Positions 1 to 8,542 are shown, counted from the first letter of the stretch. The stretch is DNA of 64,000 nucleotides from Clostridium sp. (GCF_017888565.1 NZ_JAGHFX010000005.1:1-64000), one strand, 5' to 3'. Numbers and translations are program-made. Notes: generated by a model not told the origin, from the letters alone.

Positions 1-769
1 CAAGCATAGCTTGTGCAGCTTGTTGTAATATGTTGTTCTTAGAGAAATTCATCATTTCTTTAGCCATATCTACATCTCTTACTCTGCTTTCTGCTGCTGT
101 TAAGTTTTCTGATGTATTATTTAAGTTACTTATAGTATGTTCTAATCTATTTTGTAGAGCTCCTAAGCTTGATCTATGAGTTGATACATTTTCTATTGCT
201 GAATCTAAAGCATCTGTAAGATCATTTGCTTTAGTTGTAGTTGTAACATCTAAAGTTGTACCTACAACCTTTAATGCAGCAGCATCCATAGTCTTTAATG
301 AAATAGATATTGTTTGTCCTGAATTTGCTCCAACTTGAATATTTACTGTTGAAGATCCTGCTAATATATCTTGTTTATTGAATTGAGTTTGTTTAGCTAT
401 TCTAGTTATTTCTGAAGATAATTGATCTAACTCAGTTTTTATAGCAGCTCTATCAACTGATACATTTGTATCATTAGCACCTTGTACTGAAAGTTCTCTC
501 ATTCTTTGAAGAATGTTGTGAGTTTCATTTAAAGCACCTTCTGCTGTTTGAATTAATGAGATACCATCTTGAGAGTTTCTTGACGCTTGATCTAATCCTC
601 TGATTTGTCCTCTCATTTTTTCTGATATTGCAAGTCCTGCAGCATCATCACCAGCTCTGTTTATTCTTAAACCTGAGCTTAATTTTTCCATTGACTTTCC
701 TGCTGAATTTGTGTTCATTCCCATGTTTCTATGTGCATTTAATGCATTCATATTGTGGTTAATTATCAT
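1..769 (-). CDS. hag: Flagellin, 3' end cut by window edge
   Basis: Flagellin, the filament subunit exported by the flagellar type III system. The visible 256 codons start MIINHNMNALNAHRN, followed by the conserved N-terminal D0/D1 segment (GKSMEKLSSGLRINRAGDDA). A short variable middle follows, then the C-terminal D1/D0 part (ENLTAAESRVRDVDMAKEMM). Only roughly the last 15 residues are missing, so this is a short flagellin lacking large D2/D3 domains. The start ATG at 769-767 is preceded by AAGGAGGAA (784-776). The gene has its own sigma-D promoter and CsrA-binding leader, so it is probably a separate late transcript downstream of fliT. Confidence 0.96.
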   Translation of the reverse strand, partial: MIINHNMNALNAHRNMGMNTNSAGKSMEKLSSGLRINRAGDDAAGLAISEKMRGQIRGLDQASRNSQDGISLIQTAEGALNETHNILQRMRELSVQGANDTNVSVDRAAIKTELDQLSSEITRIAKQTQFNKQDILAGSSTVNIQVGANSGQTISISLKTMDAAALKVVGTTLDVTTTTKANDLTDALDSAIENVSTHRSSLGALQNRLEHTISNLNNTSENLTAAESRVRDVDMAKEMMNFSKNNILQQAAQAML

Positions 770-775
770 TTTTTA

Positions 776-808
776 TTCCTCCTTGATTTTAACTTGACAT
801 CCTTGTCA
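776..808 (-). promoter_or_regulatory. CsrA-binding leader sites and RBS of flagellin mRNA
   Basis: Read on the minus strand, 808-795 is TGACA-AGGA-TGTCA, a perfect 5-bp hairpin presenting AGGA in the loop. Its core ACAAGGATGT equals the published CsrA SELEX consensus (ACARGGAUGU part). About ten bases downstream is the Shine-Dalgarno AAGGAGGA, itself GGA-containing. This two-site layout matches the B. subtilis hag leader, where CsrA blocks ribosome entry. csrA and its antagonist fliW lie 4 kb away in the same orientation. The hairpin is seen directly; CsrA binding is inferred. Confidence 0.75.
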
Positions 809-891
809 TTTAATTTTATATTTAGAACTCCTACCATTTTGGTGGATAAATTCTCTATATAGAGTTTAAGTTGCTTAAGCTTATATTATAA

Positions 892-917
892 ATATCGTAT
901 ATATTTACATAACTTTA
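892..917 (-). promoter_or_regulatory. Sigma-D (sigma-28) promoter of flagellin
   Basis: The minus strand reads TAAAGTTA (917-910), ten bases, then TACGATAT (899-892). The sigma-28 consensus is TAAAGTTT-N11-GCCGATAA, so seven of eight bases match at -35 and the CGATA core is kept, with a spacer one base short. The predicted leader of about 115 nt carries the CsrA hairpin and another small hairpin (832-845). Confidence 0.65.
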
Positions 918-936
918 TATATTTTTATAAACTTTT

Positions 937-1269
937 TTATATTTTTGTGCTAAAAAAACTATTTATTCTTCTATTTTTTTCATAGGCATTATTAGCATTT
1001 TTAATATTATGAAGATTTCTAATTTCTTCTTTAACTTTTAATTTTTGATCCTCTATTGAAATCTTCAACTTACTATCCAAATCTAATAATCCCTTTGATA
1101 TATATAAATCCTTTATTTTTTCTTTATTTATATCCTGTTGATCAAATAATTTATATATTAATGCTTCTCTTTTATCCATCAATTCATCAATCGGCAATTC
1201 ATTTCGTAAATTAGTTATTATATCTTCAGTTACTTTTTTATAATCATCTAATATCATATGTATCATCAC
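937..1269 (-). CDS. fliT: FliT-like flagellar protein
   Basis: A 110-residue, highly charged, mostly helical protein directly after fliD; its GTG start at 1269 abuts the fliD stop codon. The motif DELMDKREALIYKLFD and the position after fliS-fliD fit FliT-type export chaperones, which hold the cap protein FliD before secretion. The family is poorly conserved, so the call rests largely on size and gene order. GTG 1269 has AGGA nine bases upstream; ATG 1266 is also possible. It is the last gene of the late operon, ending 20 bases before the hag promoter. Confidence 0.65.
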   Translation of the reverse strand: MMIHMILDDYKKVTEDIITNLRNELPIDELMDKREALIYKLFDQQDINKEKIKDLYISKGLLDLDSKLKISIEDQKLKVKEEIRNLHNIKNANNAYEKNRRINSFFSTKI

Positions 1270-3330
1270 TTAATTCATTCCTAATTGCTGCATAAGATAA
1301 CTTTGTTGAGAATTATATTTATTCATAATTGTCTCTAAAGTTGCATATTTACTATATAAAGCTTGCTCTCTTCTAGAAAAATCCTTTTCCATGTCCTTCA
1401 TCTTTTGCTCATATTTTTCGATTGATTTAGTCAGTTCATTAGTATAAGCAGTAGAAGACCCCTCTAATCCAGCTTTATTCATTAATGGAGAAGAAACAGT
1501 TACAGATTCTTTATATAGGATATCTTTAACTCTTTGCATTAATCCTGTTTGTGCATACTTTTTACTATCTGAAAGACCTTCTGTAGTTGGTTTCGCTTTT
1601 ATAAATAAATTCATTACTTCTTCGGTATTTTCTTCTAATGCTTTAGTTAATTTATCTTCATCTATTGTAAATGTTCCATTTTTAGTTCCTTGATAATCTT
1701 CTGTTGGTTTTATCCCTATCTTTTCTAAATTTAAACCAGACCCTTCAACAAAAGTCCTCATAGCTTGCTTTAAACTATTTGAAATTCTTGTTAAATCTGA
1801 ATCTCTATTCAGTTGTCCCTTTTCAACTTTTTCATTCCATAGCTTAACTTCACTTTCTGACATTTCGCTTTTTTGCTCTGATGTTAGAGGATCGAAATCT
1901 CTATTCCTTTTTTCCATAGTTAAAGTGTTTAATTTTTCAATTAAAGTATTATAGTCATTTATAAAAGTAACTAACTTATCCTTAATATCTGTGACCTTTG
2001 TTTTTCCATTAACAGTAATTCCTTCTGATGGTATTTCTCCAGAAAACTTAAAAGTTACTCCATCTAATGTCACTAAGTTAGAATTTCCAGTATGAGTATA
2101 TACCCCACCCTTACTATCCTTAAATACAATTTCTGCATCTTTACCTACAGAAGGTTCAATTGCATTTCCTAATGATTTATCCTTATCCATTACACTAACA
2201 TTGACATCATAATCAGCACCAAGTTTGTTTGATGTTATCACTATATTACCACCAGCATTTATACTAGCTGTAACATTAGTGTTTTGATCTTTTAGCACTT
2301 TATTTAAATGATTCAATATATCATTGCTATCATTTTTGCCTGTTAAATCAATCATATTTCCATTAACAGATATTTTCCTATCCTTGATTGAGTTAATATC
2401 TAATGTATTAGTAGTTGAAGTCGCATCTACTCCTTTTTCAAATGCTCCGCCTTGTCCATTTATAAATATTTCTGGATCATCAACTCCACTTCCTAAAACT
2501 GTGCTACTAAAAGTTATCTTTCCATTATCATCTACTTCAGCTGTTAAATTCTTATCTTTTATTTTAATTTGTAATAATTTCTCTATATCTGAATATAGAA
2601 GAGTATCATCAATATCTATAGTAATTTCTTCACCTTTTATAAATATTTTTCCACCAGTTGCTTTTAAAGCATTAATTGTAAAATCAGAGCCAGTTACAGT
2701 TGCCGCTGTAGCATTTATCCCTTTATTAACTATTCCTTCATTATTAAAAGTTCCTCCAATTGTAAAAGTACTATCTTTTCCTAATACTGTAGATTCAAAT
2801 ATAAAACCTTTTTTATTTTTTTCTTCTCCTTCTTCTGTTCCTGCAAAATCACTATATCTTACAGATACATTTATTCCAGCCTCCCTTAATTCTTTATTTA
2901 AATTTTCAGCCCTATCTTTTTCTGTATCTCCGTTTAATTTAAACTCCTTACCATTTATATTAATTTTATCATCCTTATTTATTCCAGTTGTCAAAACTGT
3001 TTTAGCAGCTTTTGCAGTAGTCCCAGTTATAGTATAACTTCCTGGCTTTGCATCACTATTTCCTGTAACTGTTATTACATTTTCATTAGAAGAAGTAAAT
3101 TTAGTAGTTGCCCAATTCTTACTTAATAGCAAACTATCACTTTTTGTAACATCAAAATATTTATTATAAAACTCCCTAGAATCTTTAATAACTTCTCTAT
3201 AAAGTTTTTGTTTTATTTCTAAAATTTCTTTATCTTGACCTTTTCTATCTATCTTTACTCTATAAGGCTTCATGGAATCCTTAACTATTTGATCCATATC
3301 CAAGCCTGTTGCTAAACCTGTTATTCTCAC
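1270..3330 (-). CDS. fliD: Flagellar cap protein (hook-associated protein 2)
   Basis: FliD forms the cap that folds flagellin at the filament tip. The N-terminus MRITGLATGLDMDQIVKD and the C-terminal coiled coil (about residues 630-686, ending MQQLGMN) are typical. At 686 residues it is clearly longer than the roughly 500 of the B. subtilis protein. The extra length comes from three tandem modules at about 122-215, 227-312 and 321-385, each with an NGK/KGE/NGN beta-hairpin start, a helix, and an I.F.STVLG or IVITSNKLG strand, resembling the flagellin hook IN motif. The start is GTG at 3330 behind GGGGGTG. It follows fliS by about 50 bases. Confidence 0.95.
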   Translation of the reverse strand: MRITGLATGLDMDQIVKDSMKPYRVKIDRKGQDKEILEIKQKLYREVIKDSREFYNKYFDVTKSDSLLLSKNWATTKFTSSNENVITVTGNSDAKPGSYTITGTTAKAAKTVLTTGINKDDKININGKEFKLNGDTEKDRAENLNKELREAGINVSVRYSDFAGTEEGEEKNKKGFIFESTVLGKDSTFTIGGTFNNEGIVNKGINATAATVTGSDFTINALKATGGKIFIKGEEITIDIDDTLLYSDIEKLLQIKIKDKNLTAEVDDNGKITFSSTVLGSGVDDPEIFINGQGGAFEKGVDATSTTNTLDINSIKDRKISVNGNMIDLTGKNDSNDILNHLNKVLKDQNTNVTASINAGGNIVITSNKLGADYDVNVSVMDKDKSLGNAIEPSVGKDAEIVFKDSKGGVYTHTGNSNLVTLDGVTFKFSGEIPSEGITVNGKTKVTDIKDKLVTFINDYNTLIEKLNTLTMEKRNRDFDPLTSEQKSEMSESEVKLWNEKVEKGQLNRDSDLTRISNSLKQAMRTFVEGSGLNLEKIGIKPTEDYQGTKNGTFTIDEDKLTKALEENTEEVMNLFIKAKPTTEGLSDSKKYAQTGLMQRVKDILYKESVTVSSPLMNKAGLEGSSTAYTNELTKSIEKYEQKMKDMEKDFSRREQALYSKYATLETIMNKYNSQQSYLMQQLGMN

Positions 3331-3382
3331 TTATACACCCCCGATTTACAATTAATAATTCTTTCATTTTTTCAATTTTCCA

Positions 3383-3766
3383 TTACTTCATTCTTTTAGA
3401 TATTTCATATGCTTCATGCCATGTATTTCTCACATCTTCAATAACTGGCATAAGCTCGTCCATCATAACTAAATCTTTTTTTAGGTTTACTTCAAATAAT
3501 CTTGTTTTTATAAATTCATATACTTGATATATTTGTTTTGCCCACTCACCTGCATTTTGATCTAAGCTTATCATTAGTTCTGTAAATATATCTTGAACTT
3601 TAACTAGATTTTCATGACTTTTTTTAATGTCTTTACTAACTAAAGCCTCTCTTGCTATTTTTGCAAATTTTACAGCTCCATCTACTAACATTAATAGTAA
3701 TTGTTCTTTTGATGCGTAGTTTACGCTATTATTTTTATACACATTTAATGCATTATTGCCATACAT
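3383..3766 (-). CDS. fliS: Flagellar export chaperone FliS
   Basis: A 127-residue, all-helical cytosolic chaperone that binds the C-terminus of flagellin and prevents premature polymerisation. The family signature is clear: YKNNSVNYASKEQLLLMLVDGAVKFAKIA at the N-terminus, then the LVKVQDIFTELMISLD helix. The length is normal for FliS. The RBS AGGAGG sits 9 bases before ATG 3766. It lies between an unknown small gene and fliD in the late operon, next to its partners. Confidence 0.95.
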   Translation of the reverse strand: MYGNNALNVYKNNSVNYASKEQLLLMLVDGAVKFAKIAREALVSKDIKKSHENLVKVQDIFTELMISLDQNAGEWAKQIYQVYEFIKTRLFEVNLKKDLVMMDELMPVIEDVRNTWHEAYEISKRMK

Positions 3767-3780
3767 TTTATTGTTTCCTC

Positions 3781-4071
3781 CTACTTTTTAACATCTAAAA
3801 AGGTGCCATAACCTATTGCATTTAAGTTTTCTTCTTTTTCACTATGAAGACTTATAGTGGGCTTTTCTAACTTTGTAGCATCAACAGTAAACTTATTTTG
3901 CTCCATTTGTTTTCTTTCTTCTTTTACATATTCATTGAAAAACTTTTTCTTTTGCTTTTCGCTATCTTTATTAATTGCTATGCTAGATTTTCTATGAACC
4001 TTACCATCTTTTGTTTTTTCATAAACCTTTTTCCTAAGATCTGTATCTATTTTATTTAGTAAGAAATTCAT
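3781..4071 (-). CDS. Unknown small protein in flagellar operon
   Basis: A 96-residue lysine- and glutamate-rich protein not matched to a named family. The first 15 residues (MNFLLNKIDTDLRKK) could form an amphipathic helix; residues 30-60 form a very basic coiled-coil-like stretch (KDSEKQKKKFFNEYVKEER); the C-terminus ends GYGTFLDVKK. It has no signal peptide or membrane segment. It sits tightly between flaG (14-base gap) and fliS (14-base gap), so it is almost certainly co-transcribed and flagellum-related, perhaps another chaperone or assembly factor. That role is inferred from context only. Confidence 0.6.
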   Translation of the reverse strand: MNFLLNKIDTDLRKKVYEKTKDGKVHRKSSIAINKDSEKQKKKFFNEYVKEERKQMEQNKFTVDATKLEKPTISLHSEKEENLNAIGYGTFLDVKK

Positions 4072-4085
4072 AGCACTTCCCCCTA

Positions 4086-4436
4086 TTAAGCTTTTTTATC
4101 TATTGAAACACCAACTAGCTCCATCATTTTGGCTACTAGATCTAGTATCTTCTTAGGCGGACACTCCATAATAACTTCTTTAGTATCTTCATTTATTATT
4201 TTTACCATTACATCTCCAAGCTTTTCATGAACTGAATATTCTGCATAGGTATGCTCATCTTTTAAAAACTCATTTAATTTATCTATTGCTTTTATTACAT
4301 CTTCTTTTTTATAATTTTTATCTTTAGCACTTACAGCTTCTACTACATCCTTGTTTTCTGAAACTTGCTTTATTTCTGGATTTTTAACTGTACTTAGGTT
4401 AACTTGTCCTCCTTGACTTGCAACCTTCATTTCCAT
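4086..4436 (-). CDS. flaG: FlaG family flagellar protein
   Basis: A 116-residue protein with a disordered N-terminal half and the FlaG domain at about 60-116. The domain has the pattern Y.VHEKLGDVMVKIINEDTKEVIMECPPKKILDL. FlaG proteins are linked to filament length control and usually neighbour fliD and fliS, as here. ATG 4436 is preceded by AAGGTGG about ten bases upstream; an in-frame ATG six bases later is an alternative. A gap of about 155 bases with two perfect palindromes separates it from csrA. Confidence 0.85.
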   Translation of the reverse strand: MEMKVASQGGQVNLSTVKNPEIKQVSENKDVVEAVSAKDKNYKKEDVIKAIDKLNEFLKDEHTYAEYSVHEKLGDVMVKIINEDTKEVIMECPPKKILDLVAKMMELVGVSIDKKA

Positions 4437-4492
4437 TTTTAAAACACCACCTTGTTAATAATGAAAGAATTAGGAATGAAAAAATTGTGGTT

Positions 4493-4560
4493 ATAATTCA
4501 GCAGTGCTGAATTATTTGATTAATTTCTTCAAGTTATTTGAAAGATACTTCAAATAACTT
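4493..4560. repeat. Two perfect inverted repeats between csrA and flaG
   Basis: 4493-4515 is an 11+1+11 palindrome (ATAATTCAGCA / TGCTGAATTAT). 4531-4560 is a 12-bp perfect stem (AAGTTATTTGAA / TTCAAATAACTT) with loop AGATAC. Neither is followed by a clean U-tract on the minus strand, where the operon is transcribed. They may tune processing or partial termination between csrA and the flaG-fliS-fliD part, or be operators; no function is proven. Confidence 0.7.
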
Positions 4561-4593
4561 TTCATTTTTTCATTTTTCACTATTTCATTTCTC

Positions 4594-4812
4594 TTATTTT
4601 TTTCCTAGCATTTTTAATAGTTCTATATTCATTTTTGTTGCTTCTTTATTTTCATTTTGAACTTCTTCATAAAGTTCTTTTCTTAAAATAGTCATTTCTT
4701 TAGGTGCTTTTATTGCTAGTTTTACGCTGCCATCTTCTATTTTTGAAATGGATATTTCTATATCGTCACCTATTAAAATAGACTCTCCTTTTTTTCTTGT
4801 TATGACTAACAA
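4594..4812 (-). CDS. csrA: Carbon storage regulator CsrA
   Basis: CsrA is a dimeric RNA-binding translational repressor; in Bacillus it represses flagellin synthesis. The protein carries the family signature [21 protein letters not shown] and the second-half core [25 protein letters not shown] at 4821 gives an unusual MLN extension and sits inside the RBS AAAGGTG. The TTG at 4812 lies 8 bases after AAAGGTG and yields [11 protein letters not shown], the canonical N-terminus, giving 72 residues. The gene follows fliW by a few bases, the usual pairing. Its likely target is the hag leader. Confidence 0.93.
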   Translation of the reverse strand: MLVITRKKGESILIGDDIEISISKIEDGSVKLAIKAPKEMTILRKELYEEVQNENKEATKMNIELLKMLGKK

Positions 4813-4828
4813 ATTTAACACACCTTTC

Positions 4829-5251
4829 TTACTTAAATACTTTTTCTTTTATGTTATATATTTCTTTATCTGAAATATATTGTTCCCCTTTTTGTTTTTT
4901 TATATTTATTACTAAAGGTGCTTTTAAATTTGCCGTTATTTCTTCTGCTTTAGAGTTTAATGTCACAATTGAATATAACATTACATCTTCTGGATTTTCT
5001 AAATTTAAGCTTTTTATTACTTCATCATTTAGTTTTATTTCATACTTATCATTTATAAAAAATGGAGAAATAATTATAAATCCTAATTCTTTATCTTCTA
5101 TTGATTGTAAAATTTTAAATGGACTTTCATTTCCAACTTCTTTTATTATATATTTTTTCAAGTCATCGAATCCTGGAACTCCTTTTTCGAAACATATTAT
5201 TTCATTTTCTTCATATATCATTTTCCCATGTATTGGTGATATTAATTCCAT
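4829..5251 (-). CDS. fliW: Flagellar assembly factor FliW
   Basis: FliW binds either flagellin or CsrA. When flagellin is exported, freed FliW sequesters CsrA and relieves repression of hag. The 140-residue protein has the family landmarks: [15 protein letters not shown] near residue 20, [20 protein letters not shown], and [17 protein letters not shown] near the C-terminus. ATG 5251 follows AGGAGAAG. It lies between flgL (13-base gap) and csrA, the standard order in Firmicutes. Confidence 0.95.
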   Translation of the reverse strand: MELISPIHGKMIYEENEIICFEKGVPGFDDLKKYIIKEVGNESPFKILQSIEDKELGFIIISPFFINDKYEIKLNDEVIKSLNLENPEDVMLYSIVTLNSKAEEITANLKAPLVINIKKQKGEQYISDKEIYNIKEKVFK

Positions 5252-5264
5252 ATTATATCTTCTC

Positions 5265-6260
5265 CTATCTTAGGAAATCTAAAAGTGATGGTTGTATTAT
5301 TTTTGCACTTACTTGAAGTGAAGCCATATATACACTTTGTGCAACTGTTGCTTCTATATTCTTTTCAGCAAAGTCTATATCTTCTGTTTGTGATAAGATA
5401 TCTTTTAAATTAAAATTTTGTTCTTCATTTTGATCTCCAGCTGATTCCATTCTATTTTGCTTTGCACCAACCTCTGCTCTTATCTTTAAAAGATTAGATA
5501 TAGTTTCATCCATAGTTTTTAGATTTTCATTTGTTACTTTTCCACTAATACTTGGATCTTCTGAATCTATGTTATTTGTTATTTCTTTTAATAAGCCCAT
5601 AACATTAACATCTGCTCCATTTTTATCTTTAAATAATAATAAATCTGTAGCTGATACATTGTAATCCATAGTTACTCCTTGTGAAACCTCTATCGTAAGC
5701 TTTTTATTTATCATGTTTATTTGATTTTGTACTGATTCATCTAAATTATCTAGTTCTAAAACTTCTCCATTACTTCCACTAAGATGAATAGAATTGTTAC
5801 CAGTAGTTATATCTTTATTAGTTCCTATTGGTTTTGTACTTCCTTTAGTACCTGCAAAAATATATTTACCGTCAAAACTACTATTTAGTATTTGAGCTAT
5901 CTCATTTACTTTTTCGTTCATTTCATCTTTTATTGCTTTTTTCTCATCACTTCCATATGCAGCATTACCAGCTGAAACCATTAGTTCTCTAAATCTTTGA
6001 AAGCTGTTACCTAATTGCTCTAGAGCAGTATCAGTAGTATCTAACCAGTTTGTAGTATCTTTTATATTCTCATTATATTGAGTATTAGCTCCTATATCTC
6101 TATGTAGCTGCATACTTCTTGCAACCTTGAAAGGATTATCAGAAGGTCTTCTAATTTCCTTTCCTGAAGTAAGCTGATCATTTAGTTTTTTCATATAACC
6201 TTGATTTCTACCAAGATCTCTTAAAAAGCTTTTACTCATCATTTGATTAGTAATTCTCAT
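5265..6260 (-). CDS. flgL: Hook-filament junction protein FlgL (HAP3)
   Basis: FlgL is the second junction protein between hook and filament and has flagellin-like ends. The N-terminus MRITNQMMSKSFLRDL, the segment LNDQLTSGKEIRRPSDNP, and the C-terminal flagellin-type helix (AEKNIEATVAQSVYMASLQVS) identify it. A short variable centre covers about residues 140-230. The length of 331 is typical. It is co-transcribed with flgK, which ends 13 bases upstream. Confidence 0.95.
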   Translation of the reverse strand: MRITNQMMSKSFLRDLGRNQGYMKKLNDQLTSGKEIRRPSDNPFKVARSMQLHRDIGANTQYNENIKDTTNWLDTTDTALEQLGNSFQRFRELMVSAGNAAYGSDEKKAIKDEMNEKVNEIAQILNSSFDGKYIFAGTKGSTKPIGTNKDITTGNNSIHLSGSNGEVLELDNLDESVQNQINMINKKLTIEVSQGVTMDYNVSATDLLLFKDKNGADVNVMGLLKEITNNIDSEDPSISGKVTNENLKTMDETISNLLKIRAEVGAKQNRMESAGDQNEEQNFNLKDILSQTEDIDFAEKNIEATVAQSVYMASLQVSAKIIQPSLLDFLR

Positions 6261-6273
6261 TTACTTCCTCCCC

Positions 6274-8109
6274 CTATCTCTTTAGTCCATTTATTATAAC
6301 CTCTAAAAGTTCATCAACAGTTGCTATTATTTTTGCATTTGCATTATAGGCATGTTGGAACTGCACAAGATTTGCCATTTCTTCATCTAATGAAACACCT
6401 GAAACTGAAGCTCTACTTTCTTCTATGCTATATAATAAATCTTCTTGGTTTATTACCATTCTTTGAGCTTCTTGTGCTTGAACTCCTAATCTATCAATCG
6501 TATCCTTAAAGTAAGAATCCATTTTCATCCCTGATGTACTATTTTCAATTTTCAATCCATTATTTATAAGTGAATTACCACCTTTACTATTATCAAACAA
6601 ATCTTTTCTAGATATTACTGTTTCATTTATATCTTGAATTCTTATTAGTGAATCTCTAAGTTGTGCTATTGCTAATGCTCTTGATCCATCACTATCTCCA
6701 TCCATATTATTTTCATGAGTATATGGAAATAAATCATCATGAGTCTTAGTTTTTATTTTCATTACATCTTCTAGAATCTCTTTATTTACAGATATATTCT
6801 TAGCAGTAATTCCAGATTCCCCCACTAAAGTTTCATCTAAATTACTTAAGATACCATTACTTTTATACCTAGCAACATCTTTATTAACAAAGAATGGCAT
6901 AAAGTCTTTTTCTGCTCCAGCAGTATTACTTAACGGATCCTCCATACCACTATGTATAGCATTTACTGAAAAGGCTATTGATTTTGCTAATTTATTTAAT
7001 TGATTCATATAATCTTCTATATCTTTTTGTACTGATACTAAACCATTAACACTACCATTTTCAGGTTTAAACATCATAAGTTCTGAATAACTTACAACAT
7101 CCCCATCCTTTATTGGATATCCATCCCCTCTTGCTGCCTGTCCAGACTTGTCAGCCCATATTATTCTATTATCTTTAATTTCTTTAGCTTGCTCTGGTGT
7201 TATCCCTGTTACTTTTAATGTTTGCTTATTAGATTCACTATCCATATTACCATTTTTATAATATGTAACTATATATGTCTTTCCTGAAAAATCACTTGAA
7301 TCTAATTCAACATCTGTTACATATGAAAATCTTGCAACATCCCCATTTGGACTTGAATTTACTAAAAGGGGTGCTTTCATACTTCCTGTTTCTGTTGGCT
7401 TTAAATCTATTCCATTAAATTCTCTTTTATCTACTTGTATTCCAAACTTATAACTTAATTGATCTAACAATAAATCTCTTTTATCCATTAAGTCATTTGG
7501 TGTGTTTCCAGAAACAGTTACGCTAATTATTTCTTGATTTACTCTATCTAATTGCTCTAAAATACTATTTACTTCTGTAACAGAACTTTTTAACATATCT
7601 TGAGCATTAACTTGTAAGCTTTCAAGCTTTGTATATGTTGCATTTAAAGCATCTGTCAAAGCTGCCGTTTGCTGAGCTACTACAGTTCTTGCATTAGAAC
7701 TGTTTGGTTGCTTTGATAACTCTTGAAATGCATCAAAGAATTTTCCCATTAAAGTTGATATACCAGTTTCTGATGGTTCATTAAAAACGCTTTCTACTTC
7801 ATATAAAAAATTATTTCTTATATCATATTTCCCTAAAACAGCACTTTCGCCTCTTACTTGATAATCTAAGAAATTATCTCTTACTCTTTCTATTGCTTGA
7901 ATTTGTGCACCTGTTCCAAGTTGCCCTGCTTGTACAGATGAACCCATTGATGTTCCACCAAAAGGTCTACTTGTTTCTATTTTTGCTCTTTGCCTTGAAT
8001 ATCCAACAGTATTGGAATTTGCAATATTATGAGATGTTACATCTATACTTTTTTGTTGTACATTCATTCCTCTTTTTGCTATATTAAATGTTGAAAATAA
8101 TCCTGACAT
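6274..8109 (-). CDS. flgK: Hook-filament junction protein FlgK (HAP1)
   Basis: FlgK caps the hook and joins it to FlgL and the filament. The N-terminus has the rod/hook motif (MSGLFSTFNIAKRGMNVQQK, then DVTSHNIANSNTVGYSRQR). The helical D1 region follows, a variable centre occupies about 220-480, and the C-terminal helix VSLDEEMANLVQFQHAYNAN with AKIIATVDELLEVII closes the protein. The length of 611 residues is normal for clostridia. It starts after flgN with a 21-base gap and an RBS GGAGGTG. Confidence 0.96.
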   Translation of the reverse strand: MSGLFSTFNIAKRGMNVQQKSIDVTSHNIANSNTVGYSRQRAKIETSRPFGGTSMGSSVQAGQLGTGAQIQAIERVRDNFLDYQVRGESAVLGKYDIRNNFLYEVESVFNEPSETGISTLMGKFFDAFQELSKQPNSSNARTVVAQQTAALTDALNATYTKLESLQVNAQDMLKSSVTEVNSILEQLDRVNQEIISVTVSGNTPNDLMDKRDLLLDQLSYKFGIQVDKREFNGIDLKPTETGSMKAPLLVNSSPNGDVARFSYVTDVELDSSDFSGKTYIVTYYKNGNMDSESNKQTLKVTGITPEQAKEIKDNRIIWADKSGQAARGDGYPIKDGDVVSYSELMMFKPENGSVNGLVSVQKDIEDYMNQLNKLAKSIAFSVNAIHSGMEDPLSNTAGAEKDFMPFFVNKDVARYKSNGILSNLDETLVGESGITAKNISVNKEILEDVMKIKTKTHDDLFPYTHENNMDGDSDGSRALAIAQLRDSLIRIQDINETVISRKDLFDNSKGGNSLINNGLKIENSTSGMKMDSYFKDTIDRLGVQAQEAQRMVINQEDLLYSIEESRASVSGVSLDEEMANLVQFQHAYNANAKIIATVDELLEVIINGLKR

Positions 8110-8130
8110 TTATTCACCTCCAGCTTCTTA

Positions 8131-8541
8131 TTATCTTTTTATGCTTCCATAAGAGTTATAGGTTGGTATATCCCTTTTAGGATTTATTAAATTCAAAAGT
8201 TTATTTGTAAAACTTAGTTGTTGCTTTATTAACAAATCATTTGTATCTTTTTGAAGAATCATTTCATTCAATAGATTTTGTATCCTTCTATATCCATTTT
8301 CTAATTCTTCATCTTTAGAATTTAGTATAACTTCTTTTATGGACTGATTTCCTAATAATCGTCTTCTTCTTACTTCAATTTCAGCTACCTCTTTATTCTT
8401 TTGTTTTATATCTTCTACTATTGCTTCCATTTTAAATATATCTTTAGCTATAATTAATTTATATTGTTCATCTAATAGAACTAATAATTCTTTTAACTCT
8501 TTTTCTTCATCATTAAGTACATCTTTCAAATTGTTTATCAT
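8131..8541 (-). CDS. flgN: FlgN family export chaperone
   Basis: A 136-residue coiled-coil protein (leucine-rich heptads through about residues 5-125) placed between flgM and flgK, exactly where FlgN is found. FlgN chaperones FlgK and FlgL for export. Sequence features such as LKELLVLLDEQYKLI and a long charged helix fit the family, but conservation is low, so context carries much of the call. It starts one base after the flgM stop. Confidence 0.8.
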   Translation of the reverse strand: MINNLKDVLNDEEKELKELLVLLDEQYKLIIAKDIFKMEAIVEDIKQKNKEVAEIEVRRRRLLGNQSIKEVILNSKDEELENGYRRIQNLLNEMILQKDTNDLLIKQQLSFTNKLLNLINPKRDIPTYNSYGSIKR

Positions 8542-8542
8542 A

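Noticed and set aside
2324..3037. Long plus-strand ORF opposite fliD
   Set aside because: Shadow of fliD in the opposite strand; no RBS and composition biased to the complement of fliD codons.
4531..4560. Hairpin as a plain terminator after csrA
   Set aside because: The T-rich side lies on the plus strand, where no gene is transcribed; on the minus strand no U-tract follows.
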